This document shows, piece by piece, positions 52,446-61,814 of a DNA stretch of 64,000 nt. A program made the position numbers and the translations under genes. The number at the start of each line of letters is the position of its first letter. The stretch's first letter is position 1. The notes below the pieces were generated by a model that had not been told where the DNA came from, did no database searches, and saw only the letters and a program-made list of their open reading frames with translations. This DNA is from Branchiostoma floridae (Eukaryota; Chordata; Leptocardii; Amphioxiformes; Branchiostomatidae), in assembly GCF_000003815.2 (NCBI RefSeq), contig NC_049993.1, positions 1,370,843 through 1,434,842 of the forward strand, read 5' to 3'.

Positions 52446-52905
52446 TTCGAATGTATGTTACCTAGTACTTGCTGCAATGTGACATGTGAGATGAAGATGT
52501 CTCAAGGAAACGTCTGCGGTGCGCTATATGTTTTACATGATGGGCCATGGCTTCTCTCAATTTGACTAAATCATGCAGTTCTTATTAGTCGGTTGCCTTG
52601 ATGATTGGATATGCACATAAGAGGAACGCGTACGCTGGTGCGATTGGTTGACTGTAATGATGTTATATCCAGGCAGGGCAATCGGTCAGGGTTACTTTAT
52701 TGATACTTTGAGGCATTTTTTTGTGTTTCAACAGCGCTATGTAATGCTGCACGCTTTCTTTGCGCTGACCCCCCCCTCCGTGTGTGTTTGATAATCATTA
52801 CCTCCATGAACACGAGTTTGGAGCTCTCATACCTCCATGAAATATTCAGATTATGCAGATGACTTGCATGTTTGCAAATTTATGCCTGGTTATGTACACC
52901 TTTAA

Positions 52906-53860
52906 CCCTCATCCGACCGATACATTTTTACGACGAATCTGACCGTATGGACTAATTTTGACCCCATTTTGTTTTGCTCATAGATATATTTCTGTGGGTA
53001 CGTTTGGTCATTACTATGTATCTACCGTTTCACCAATCTATGAAAGATATCTTGACAAGTTTTAGTGTCATTTATTATTACTCATTATCATAATTTATGC
53101 AGAAAATAAGAAGAAACCACCTTTTGCTCGAAAAATCTACCATACTCCACTTACTTTAACAATGTTTTTGACTTATCAATTTCTAAGCTATAACATTGAA
53201 GCTACAATAATACCGATAGCATAATCATGTTATTTGACAAGAAAAGATATAATATTTCTGAAAAGTAACGAATTTATTACTTAATTATACACCATAGTCT
53301 GCCAACTAATCACATACAGACAGTAACTCTTGTCTATTTTCTCTGCAAAGATCTTTCTTGTAGGTTCCTTCTGCATATCTCGTCCATATATTGTTTCTTA
53401 ATTAATTAGAAACATTTTCACTTTCATTAGCATAAGTAATTGGTGCTTATTATCATAATTAATGCAGAATGTCGAAAAAAAACACAAGCTGCTTTACAGT
53501 AAAATATATTTATTTAAAAATATTCCGTGTTTTACTCATCTAAGCAACTATAACTTGTTGCTGTAATATCAATAATGAGGAATGCCTGTTATTTTATTGA
53601 ATTTTTTTTATATTTACGTGGTAAGTTATTTATAATTGGCTGGGGTAATTTTTTACCCCAAAGAACCAGGCACAAACTTTCAAGTATAGATTATACATGT
53701 ACAATAATGGGAAAAACTAGGTGAAAATTTGTTAGATGTTGTAAGACATGTAAACAAACAAATTCATCGAAGGAATTTTATCTCCGACTAAAAATATCGA
53801 TATGGCAGATACAAATATACGCCTGGGGGTAAAAAAGGACTCCATACGATCAGATGAGGG
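52906..53860. mobile_element. piggyBac-like non-autonomous element, 955 bp
   Basis: TTAA lies at both borders (52902-52905 and 53861-53864). The ends CCCTCATCCGACCG and (right, inverted) CCCTCATCTGATCG match, and a CGTATGGA motif recurs inside each end. TTAA target duplication with CCC termini is the piggyBac signature. There is no transposase. Confidence 0.75.
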
Positions 53861-53962
53861 TTAACTAACTTACACAGGTCACAATGTTGACAATCCAATC
53901 ATTTCCTATATGTACTTAAAATAGTTATGACACTTTCACATTGAATATGCAAATTAGGAATT

Positions 53963-53978
53963 TATTTGCATAATTGTT
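53963..53978. repeat. LINE target-site duplication (3' side)
   Basis: TATTTGCATAATTGTT, identical to 59572-59587. Confidence 0.9.
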
Positions 53979-54162
53979 TTTTTTTTTTTTTTTTAAATTT
54001 TTTTTTTTATTGCCATGAATAATTATACAAATACAAAAAATGAACAGAAGACAGCCTCCCATAAATTTTTACAGCATAAAGTAACCAAACTAAGCGAAAT
54101 CATACATTTAAATATCAGAATTAAGCAAACTGCAAATATATATCAACAACAAAAAAGCGAAA

Positions 54163-57100
54163 TCATAAGCACAAAGTTCCCCACTTACCCCGATGCTTCT
54201 CCAGCTTCCCCCTCCGAGACGCAATAAGACATTCTGTCTTTTGAAATACCGATGTAAGTGTTTTAAAGGACTGGAAATTTAGAATCTTAAAGCGTCGGGA
54301 ACGGAATATGAAAATCTTACCCAATAATATAATCAAGTTTTTTAAAGGGGGTGCACTTAAAGATAGATCTCCAAACATAACAACAAAGGAATTTAATTCT
54401 AAAGTCAAGCTTATTTCTTGTTTTAGCCAAGTTTGTACATTGTTCCAAAAAGATATCACATGAGGGCATTCCCAGAAGATATGAATGTAAGATTCTTCAT
54501 CACTTTGGCAGAAAGAACAGGTACTAGATTCAATTAAATTCCAAAGTTTTAAAACTTTGTTGCATGGTAAGAATTTATAAAGTAAACGGTACTGAAAATA
54601 CCGAGCATTGGGGTCAATAGTACATTTAGACAAAGCTGTAAATACTTCTCGCCATGGTATGGGTCTATCAAAATAGTAAAACCATGATAATCGTACTTTA
54701 TGGGCAATACTCACTTCATTTGTATGGACAAGAAAGAAATTATATAACAACTTATTAATTTTAATATTTCTTAACCACATATGATTATATTGGCGCGGTA
54801 AACATACAAGCTCTTTCGAATGGTCAATATTTAATAAGGTTTTCCATGCTTTCGGGATTGCGGAGATAAGCTGTTGATATTGAAACTGCTCACAACTGTT
54901 TGGGTACACTAAACAAAATTCAGCGTACGACATAACACTTCCATCTGTATCTAACAAGTCATTTACAAAAATTATATTCCTATTAAACAGAGCAGTTTGA
55001 AAAATGGATTTATTATCAACAGTAATGTTGGAGTTATTCCAAAGTATTTGTTGACGCACATCAGCTGGCGTCGCGGGTTCAACGTGCTGAAATTTGTACC
55101 ATGCATCTAAAACTTCAAAGAGAAAACCCTTATAATTAAGGGTTTGCACTGAAGATAACTGCATGAAAGGAAATAAACTCAGATTAAGACGAGGATGAAC
55201 TTTTATAGCAAAAGAAGTAAACCAATCCGCATGAAAAAATAATTTAGGTACCCATGAAGCTTTCATGGTAAGGTTAAAAGCACGTAAATTAATTAACTTC
55301 AAACCACCATTTTCCACCAAATTATATAATACTTTTCTGGCTACTCTTTCTGGTCCATCTTCCCAAATAAAGGAGAAGACTTTCCTCTCATAAATTTTAA
55401 AGAACAGATCATTTGGGGAAGGTAAAACCTGAAATAAGTTTGTAAACTGGGGAACCACCAGGGAATTAACAACTGTTATTTTTCCATAAAGGGATAAAGT
55501 TTTGCCTTTCCATGGGCGTAATAACCTGTCCAGTCGTTCCAAACGAGGTTCAAAATTTACATTAACAAGAGTATCCATATCGATGGGAATATGAATTCCC
55601 AATACATCCACACCTCCGTCAACCCATTGAAATGGTAGATGGGTGGGTAAACAAAAATTTGTAAACTTTAAACAGCCTAATCGTAAAATTTTACACTTTT
55701 CGGCATGTAAATGAAGACCAGAGATACTGGAGAAACGTTCTAAATCAGACAGCAATGCATAACATGTCTGCAAATTGGGTTCAAACGGAAAATTCGAATC
55801 ATCCGCATATTGAGAAATCTTAGTACATTTTCCATTAATATTCAAACCACGAATTGAATGATTGGACCTTATCTTAATGGCAAGGACTTCAACCGCTATT
55901 ACAAAAAGGTACGGCGACAAAGGACAACCTTGACGTACGCCACGATTCAATGTAAAAGGATTAGAAATATATCCATTATTAATAACTGAACTTATTGATT
56001 TTTCATACAAAACTTTTACCCACGTTTTCAGTTGTGGGCCCAAGTTAAAATAATCCAAACATTTAAACATGAAATCCCACCTTAAAGTGTCAAAAGCTTT
56101 CTTATAATCAGCGATAAATATTAATCCAGGCTTCCCTGTATCTTCATAATGTTCAATCGTGTCTAAAAGTCTTCTTATATTATCTCCTATGTATCTACCC
56201 TTAATAAACCCTGTTTGATCAGTCTCGATTATATCTGAAATTACCTGTTTAAATCTAAGCGCAATACACTTCCACAAAATTCTAGTATCGCAGCAGAGAA
56301 GAGTAAGAGGGCGCCAGTTTGTAATAGCAGTTGGGTCCTTGTCCACTCCCTTATTGTCTTTTTTTAAAAGTAATGAAATAAGGCCTTGTCTTTGAGTATC
56401 TGAAAGACACCCATTGGCAAACGAGTAATTGAAACATTGTAACATAGGTCCTTTAAAAACATCAAATAATTCCTTATATACATCTACAGGGATACCATCT
56501 AACCCTGGTGCTTTCCCAGACTGAAACGAAAAAATAGCATTTTTTAACTCATCTACGTTAATCAAACCTTCGCAAGCTTGTTGCTGGTCATTTGATAATC
56601 GTTTACTGTAGTTTGTTGGGAAAAAACCATCGCAATTAGCTTCTGTAAGGGGCACTGGTGTTTCTTCAAAAGAGTATAATGTGGAATAAAAACTAACCTG
56701 ATCGGACAAAATATCTTGTGGGTTGAAAATAACCTCCCCAGATGGCCTCTTAAGTCTTTGAATATTTTTTCTAGAATAATTTCGACGAACTAAATTAATA
56801 AAATACTTTGTACACCTCTCACCCAATTCCATCCAGCGTGCTTTCGATCTGATTAAAATACCATTTAAACGTTCATTGTATAAAGATTCAAGTAGTTTTT
56901 GCTTACATGCTAATTCATCCAGCTGGTCAGGAGAGGGGCAGGTGGTATTGTCAATTTGAGTTTGCAAAATATTAATTTCATTAATAAGTTGCTTTTCTTT
57001 TATAAGGTATTGTTTCTTTTTCCAACTAGAAAACTTAATACAGTGTCCCCGAAAGAAACATTTTGCGGCGTCCCAAACAACTTGCGGATTTGCACTACCT

Positions 57101-57936
57101 ACAATATTTTCAAAAAATTCAGACATAACTTGTTTTGTTTGTTGAAGAAATGTTTTGTCCTGAAGAAGAGATTGATTGAATTGCCAATAACCAGGGCCAC
57201 GTGGGAACTCCATGGTTACAAACGCTAATGTAATTAAGTTATGATCGGACTTAAATTTATCGGCAATACAACATTTTGTTACTCTATTAACTAATGAAAA
57301 AGAAATAAGAAAATAGTCTAGTCTACTTGCGTGGATCCCGCGACGCCAGGTGTAACGAGTAGTGTTTGGATTTCTAAAACGCCAAATGTCCAGTAAATCA
57401 AATTTTCCTTTTAATTCAGAGATTGCTTCCAGTGCATTGGGATGGTAATTACGTTGTCTAACACCTGCTCTGTCCATCAAGGCATTTTGCACCGTATTAA
57501 AATCCCCAACAACAATAAGATTATCATAACTTATCTCAAAAGTATCTATAACTATCTCAAGTTCCTTAAAAAAGGTACGAGAGTCGTCATTTGGCGCATA
57601 CAAATTGACTAGACAAAAATGTAGATCATCTATCTCGATATCTAAAATAATCCATCGCCCATGTTCATCAGTCTTAATCTGATGAACATGAGCGGTGGTG
57701 TTGTTTTTAACTAAAATAGCCACACCTCTTTGGTTAGAGGTACCATGCGAGAAGAATATTTGCCCACCCCATTCGTTCTGCCACACCTTTTCGTCTCTAA
57801 TGGTACTATGTGTCTCTTGTAAACAGTATATGTTGCAAGGCTTGTCTTTTAACCAAGTAAAAAGTCCCCTTCTTTTATAAGAATCCCCCAGCCCATTACA
57901 ATTATAACTTGATATCTGGCACTCTACCTGTGTCAT
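54163..57936 (-). CDS. LINE ORF2: endonuclease-reverse transcriptase
   Basis: The 1257-residue protein nicks target DNA and copies LINE RNA at the nick. The N-terminal APE-type endonuclease shows SYNCNGLGDSYKRRGLF, CLQETH, LVNLYAPND, VVGDFNTV and SDHNLI. The RT shows GKAPGLDGIPVDVYK, IADYKKAFDTLRWDFM, GVRQGCPLSPYLF and the catalytic QYADDSN. A cysteine/histidine cluster CSFCQSDEESYIHIFWECPH lies near residue 1160. All hallmark residues are present. Clade L1/Tx1 is judged from the motifs and layout. The ATG overlaps the stop of the preceding ORF (ATGA). Confidence 0.95.
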   Translation of the reverse strand: MTQVECQISSYNCNGLGDSYKRRGLFTWLKDKPCNIYCLQETHSTIRDEKVWQNEWGGQIFFSHGTSNQRGVAILVKNNTTAHVHQIKTDEHGRWIILDIEIDDLHFCLVNLYAPNDDSRTFFKELEIVIDTFEISYDNLIVVGDFNTVQNALMDRAGVRQRNYHPNALEAISELKGKFDLLDIWRFRNPNTTRYTWRRGIHASRLDYFLISFSLVNRVTKCCIADKFKSDHNLITLAFVTMEFPRGPGYWQFNQSLLQDKTFLQQTKQVMSEFFENIVGSANPQVVWDAAKCFFRGHCIKFSSWKKKQYLIKEKQLINEINILQTQIDNTTCPSPDQLDELACKQKLLESLYNERLNGILIRSKARWMELGERCTKYFINLVRRNYSRKNIQRLKRPSGEVIFNPQDILSDQVSFYSTLYSFEETPVPLTEANCDGFFPTNYSKRLSNDQQQACEGLINVDELKNAIFSFQSGKAPGLDGIPVDVYKELFDVFKGPMLQCFNYSFANGCLSDTQRQGLISLLLKKDNKGVDKDPTAITNWRPLTLLCCDTRILWKCIALRFKQVISDIIETDQTGFIKGRYIGDNIRRLLDTIEHYEDTGKPGLIFIADYKKAFDTLRWDFMFKCLDYFNLGPQLKTWVKVLYEKSISSVINNGYISNPFTLNRGVRQGCPLSPYLFVIAVEVLAIKIRSNHSIRGLNINGKCTKISQYADDSNFPFEPNLQTCYALLSDLERFSSISGLHLHAEKCKILRLGCLKFTNFCLPTHLPFQWVDGGVDVLGIHIPIDMDTLVNVNFEPRLERLDRLLRPWKGKTLSLYGKITVVNSLVVPQFTNLFQVLPSPNDLFFKIYERKVFSFIWEDGPERVARKVLYNLVENGGLKLINLRAFNLTMKASWVPKLFFHADWFTSFAIKVHPRLNLSLFPFMQLSSVQTLNYKGFLFEVLDAWYKFQHVEPATPADVRQQILWNNSNITVDNKSIFQTALFNRNIIFVNDLLDTDGSVMSYAEFCLVYPNSCEQFQYQQLISAIPKAWKTLLNIDHSKELVCLPRQYNHMWLRNIKINKLLYNFFLVHTNEVSIAHKVRLSWFYYFDRPIPWREVFTALSKCTIDPNARYFQYRLLYKFLPCNKVLKLWNLIESSTCSFCQSDEESYIHIFWECPHVISFWNNVQTWLKQEISLTLELNSFVVMFGDLSLSAPPLKNLIILLGKIFIFRSRRFKILNFQSFKTLTSVFQKTECLIASRRGKLEKHRGKWGTLCL

Positions 57937-58535
57937 AACTTCTGGGAAAATAATCGTCTCGGAGAAGAAAGCCGGGAGAAGTCATCGGGGCATCGGATAG
58001 GATTTGATGATGATGATCTACAAAGAAAGTAAACTTGGGGAACAGTTAGCCACAAACATGAGCTCAAATCAAAATCAATCAAAAGATCAAAATAAATGTC
58101 AATGCAAATCATAAGTGGAATCAACAAAAAAGAACTTAGATACAGAGTTATGCATCTAGTAAAATGAATATTGCGTACAATGTAGTACGTGATGATTAAA
58201 CAAAAACTCTGAAATCTTGTGCCTATAACTGATAGAACAGAAATCATGTACCAAATCATATAAACCAAATGATATAGAACACAAAGTATGAGTGAATCAA
58301 TCCAACATAGGAAGATAGTCATCAAAATTAACAAAATACAAGAAATAAAATGAACATCATAACTCAAAATATCATTCCGTAAACAAAGGACTGAGCTCAG
58401 GATTTGGCCAATCTCAGATTCTATAGCATCGCTTGTGGCTGTGATTACTATTGTAATAATAATTGGGAGGACTTTAGAACAAAAAGAATAAGACAACAAC
58501 AAAAAATTCCTATGGCCCACTATGGGTAGTTCCAT
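57933..58535 (-). CDS. Hydrophobic ORF between LINE ORF1 and ORF2 (uncertain)
   Basis: A 200-codon frame starts at an ATG (58535) and stops at the TGA overlapping the ORF2 start. It is rich in Leu, Ile and Ser and would form several membrane-spanning stretches (LPIIITIVITATS, LLILMTIFLCWIDSLILCVL). T-rich DNA often gives such frames by chance, so coding status is unproved. Confidence 0.3.
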   Translation of the reverse strand: MELPIVGHRNFLLLSYSFCSKVLPIIITIVITATSDAIESEIGQILSSVLCLRNDILSYDVHFISCILLILMTIFLCWIDSLILCVLYHLVYMIWYMISVLSVIGTRFQSFCLIITYYIVRNIHFTRCITLYLSSFLLIPLMICIDIYFDLLIDFDLSSCLWLTVPQVYFLCRSSSSNPIRCPDDFSRLSSPRRLFSQKL

Positions 58536-58642
58536 TTCGCATACAGAGGCCTACCTTAGGCTAAACATCAAATTACATGAAATAATTTCTCTCACACATG
58601 GTCCACACAGTTGAAAATATTTTATTTCAAGTAGTAGCACAG

Positions 58643-59449
58643 TTAGCCCGAAGGCAAGTCATCAGCAGACTGAATGCACTTCGTGTTCTTGTCTAGTAGT
58701 GTGATCATGATACGGCAGTTACCGTCGATCCATGTGTCCTTGATCAAGTTGTCTTTCTTTGCAGACAAAGCAGCTGTGAAAATACGATGGTTTTCCTTTG
58801 TTAGGTCCGCAACAATCAGCAAGGGTCTCCCGTGGTCATCCTTTTTTCCCTTCAGTTTAGCTCGGGCGCGGAAGATTCGATTGCGGTCTTGCCACGACAC
58901 GAATTTCACCAACATGAAGCGCGAAAAGTTGTCTTTCCTAGCTCCAACACGGTGAGCGCGATCAATAGACGAAGGTTGCAGTTCAAGCCCGAGTTTAATC
59001 CTGCAGAAGTTGACGACATCTTGTATGCACCGCTCACCTGTCTCCCCAGGCACCTCTGGAATTCCGCGAATCCGAAGACTATTTCTCCTCGTGTATTGTT
59101 CGAGTAAGTTGATCGAGTTACCAACTCGGGGTGGGAGGGGGGCCTTCTCCATGTCTGCCACTTTCTTTTCCAGGTTGTCAAGTCTACCCTCCAGCGCATC
59201 CTGCCGTCTCAGCACTTGGCCCAACTCGTCCCGAATGGCTTGCACTTCAGCCGACTTGGCGACATGTTGAAGCTGACGAGAAAGAGCTGCTTCAATGGAT
59301 TCTTCAATAATAGCTTTCAGGTCACTGACCGATGTAGACGCCATATCTATCTCACTAGCTGTAGTCGTGATACAGGGTTTCTTGGAACTGTTTGGCCCTT
59401 CACCGCTGCCAGAGCGCCTGTTTCGCTTCGTGGAACGTGTCCTAACCAT
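58643..59449 (-). CDS. LINE ORF1: L1-type RNA-binding protein
   Basis: The 268 residues have a basic start (MVRTRSTKRNRRSGSG), a coiled coil at about residues 60-105 (LGQVLRRQDALEGRLDNLEK), and an RRM with the L1 hallmark EQYTRRNSLRIRGIPE. A C-terminal domain follows (AHRVG, RFMLVKF..DRNRIFRARAKL). It would trimerise through the coiled coil and coat LINE RNA. Confidence 0.92.
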   Translation of the reverse strand: MVRTRSTKRNRRSGSGEGPNSSKKPCITTTASEIDMASTSVSDLKAIIEESIEAALSRQLQHVAKSAEVQAIRDELGQVLRRQDALEGRLDNLEKKVADMEKAPLPPRVGNSINLLEQYTRRNSLRIRGIPEVPGETGERCIQDVVNFCRIKLGLELQPSSIDRAHRVGARKDNFSRFMLVKFVSWQDRNRIFRARAKLKGKKDDHGRPLLIVADLTKENHRIFTAALSAKKDNLIKDTWIDGNCRIMITLLDKNTKCIQSADDLPSG

Positions 59450-59539
59450 ATAATCCGTGTTCGGGCGACGTGTCGACCGTTAAACCCCAAGGCGTGCACT
59501 CGAAAAGTGTGTTTTAGAGGAGGGCGCTCAGCATAGCGT

Positions 59540-59571
59540 CCCCTCTGGGCGCCATCTTGGATCTTCTTCCC
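59540..59571 (-). promoter_or_regulatory. LINE 5' end with YY1-type core
   Basis: On the minus strand the element starts GGGAAGAAGATC followed by CAAGATGGCGCC, so a YY1 core (AAGATGGCG) sits at about +14. A YY1 site in the same position sets the transcription start of mammalian L1. Confidence 0.6.
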
Positions 59572-59587
59572 TATTTGCATAATTGTT
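59572..59587. repeat. LINE target-site duplication (5' side)
   Basis: TATTTGCATAATTGTT, identical to 53963-53978. Confidence 0.9.
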
Positions 59588-60752
59588 ATCTGCTAATTTT
59601 CAACCTGCCACAATCTACACGTTACATATATTTGAGTTCTATAATGGAAAACAATGTAAATATAGATTTTCCTGATTATGCAAGTTAAGTCCAAATTTGC
59701 CTAATTTGCACTTTAATATGTACATCTCTGCCAAAGATACCTACATGCTTAATATCATGGATATCCGTCGTTCCTATGTTCCGCCATGCTCCTTGGAAGA
59801 TTTTGACTAGAATGCCTCTGCAGAGCAAGCTGCTAGGGGGCCCAAACATACATCACTTCTTCCTTACATCACAAGCTACCCGCCACCAACAAATCAAGAC
59901 CATAGCATGTCCTATACAAAAAAGATACAAAAAAATGCTACAGTATCAAGGTCCAAAATCGATTCTGATCGTCTTCTTTGCAAGACCTACCCTACCCACA
60001 TACCAAATATCATTACAATCCATCCAGAGGTTCTAGAGTTGTGCTGACCACAAATATCCGGACACACAAACAGACACAAACGTGATAATATTTAGTATGT
60101 GGGTAGGTGTTCTTGACGCAGCGGTCAAGGTCGATATAGGGTCTCATGGTGGTTGACCTTGGTACTGCAGCAGAACCGTTTTTTTAAATATTTTGCCCTT
60201 GATTTGCTCCTGATTTTTTAGAGGCACAACTTTGCTAAACTTCTTCAAAGGGATAACTGCGTAAATAGATATTCGGCATGCAAGTAGCATGGACAAAAAT
60301 ATACATAATGGAATACAACTTATGCAAATATGCGCTTAATTCACATAATTCATCCATCATTCCACTGTTTTCCATTATAAAAGTTTAACACATGTAACGA
60401 ATCATACATAGTACGTATTTATGGTTGGCGTTGCATTTATATATGGCAATTATAGAAACTAGTGCTTAATTTGTTGAAACAAAAGTGTACAGGTTCCAAA
60501 TCACAGTAGGAGTGATTGTTTGCCATAAGGGCAGACACTTTCCTGATTGTCGTGGCTCTGCTTGGTCCCAGATCAGATTACCATAATCAGTTATCCCTCT
60601 AGTGCCCCTGCCAGGGATATGCATTTAACATTTGCGATAAATATCTTGCAAATACCATAATTCAAAATATATTATACCACAAATCACCTTCTTTATAAAA
60701 CAAATGGGACACGAAAAAACAAGAATTTATCATTGGTTTAGTTGTATCAAAA
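59588..60752. other. No gene; repeat-like patch
   Basis: Around 59985-60085, ACCAAATATCATTACAATCC then ATCCAGAGGTTCTAGAGTT and CCGGACACACAAACAGACAC resemble a widespread invertebrate repeat tail. The rest is AT-rich and unrecognised. Confidence 0.4.
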
Positions 60753-60990
60753 CTCTTTAACTGCCAGAATTTCAGCCGGCCCTATAAAATGCTATCAGTG
60801 CCAGAGTTGGCTGCTGATCTCGAAAAAGAAACCCCTGAACAAGGCCGAAGTCTTTAACTTCCGGGGTTCGTGCACTACACGCGCGCAAAGCTGCTACTTC
60901 GGGGGAATACGCTATCCTGGATATATCCGGGCGCGGTACACAGGGCATGTATATGTGTGCCGGATATATCCGGGCTTGGCAGTTTAAGGG
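60753..60990. mobile_element. piggyBac-like MITE, 238 bp
   Basis: The right end reads inward CCCTTAAACTGCC from a TTAA (60991-60994). The left end reads CTCTTTAACTGCC but its TTAA has decayed. GGATATATCCGGGC occurs twice inside the right half. Confidence 0.55.
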
Positions 60991-61030
60991 TTAACTGTAA
61001 CTTGAAAGTTCATCTATGTTGGTAGAAGTC

Positions 61031-61276
61031 ATTCTTGAACTAGTTTAACTGTAACATCCAACACAAAAATTGGACTCACCCGAATTTTCGACTGAACAGC
61101 ACCAGTCTTTGTTAAGGAATGAACAATCCACTGCTGCCGTGACGTCACGTTTTGCGATAGAACAAGTGACTCAGCAGTGGATTGTTCATTCCTTAACAAA
61201 GACTGGTGCTGTTCAGTCGAAAATTCGGGAGAGTCCAATTTTGTGTTGGATATTACAGTTAAACTAGTTCAAGAAT
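61031..61276. mobile_element. Long-hairpin MITE, 246 bp
   Basis: Arms 61031-61135 and 61172-61276 are almost perfectly complementary over 105 bp (ATTCTTGAACTAGTTTAACT and its reverse complement at the ends). The 36-bp loop contains the palindrome TGACGTCA. No target duplication is obvious. Confidence 0.85.
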
Positions 61277-61565
61277 GTATTATCTGTAATTTACTTTCAT
61301 ATCATTGTACTTATTTGTCTTTCTATCCTATGTTGAGCTCCCTTGGAAATCAGTCTGACTGACAACCCAACCCAACCCAGTTCAGATTATATTGTGAAAT
61401 CTGGGCACTTTAGGTGTGGCTAAGGTAGGTAAAACTCGGCGCTTGTTAATTAGCTTAAAAAAAAAACTTTGTCCATTTCGGGGCTTTCCGCATCCCCATT
61501 GGATCGTCATTCTGCCGATTGGAGCCCAGGACCAATGATCAGGGGCTATCTGAAGACTAACAGAC

Positions 61566-61574
61566 TATATAAAA
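61566..61574 (+). promoter_or_regulatory. TATA box of the receptor-tail gene
   Basis: TATATAAAA lies about 240 bp before the ATG at 61815 and is the only good TATA nearby. The assignment is inferred. Confidence 0.5.
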
Positions 61575-61814
61575 TCTGTCGGAATGGCGCTTGATGAAAG
61601 TTGACAGATCAGCCTGTTAGCATTTGAGGGCAAGTTTCTATGCATCATCTGAAGGTTTGATTCTTGAGATAATGACAACTTCGTTTTCCTCCACTTCCCC
61701 GTAGGATTACGTTACATACATTACAGACATACACTGGAACTGTTCAGTCTCACCCATAGAACAACCAACAGCGATCCGAACATCAGTCCATACGCTGTTA
61801 CACACGAGCTGACC

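Larger units (their letters stand above)
53979..59571 (-). mobile_element. Full-length L1/Tx1-type LINE
   Basis: The 5.59-kb element is flanked by the 16-bp duplication TATTTGCATAATTGTT (53963-53978 and 59572-59587) and ends in poly(A) on the minus strand. Order from its 5' end: a leader of about 120 bp, ORF1 (59449-58643), a 700-bp inter-ORF stretch, ORF2 (57936-54163), a 3' UTR of about 150 bp, and an A tail. ORF1 and ORF2 are both open, so the copy looks young and may be active. Confidence 0.95.

Noticed and set aside
59347-59580. 77-codon ORF over the LINE 5' leader
   Set aside because: It crosses the element boundary into flanking DNA, so it is not an element gene.
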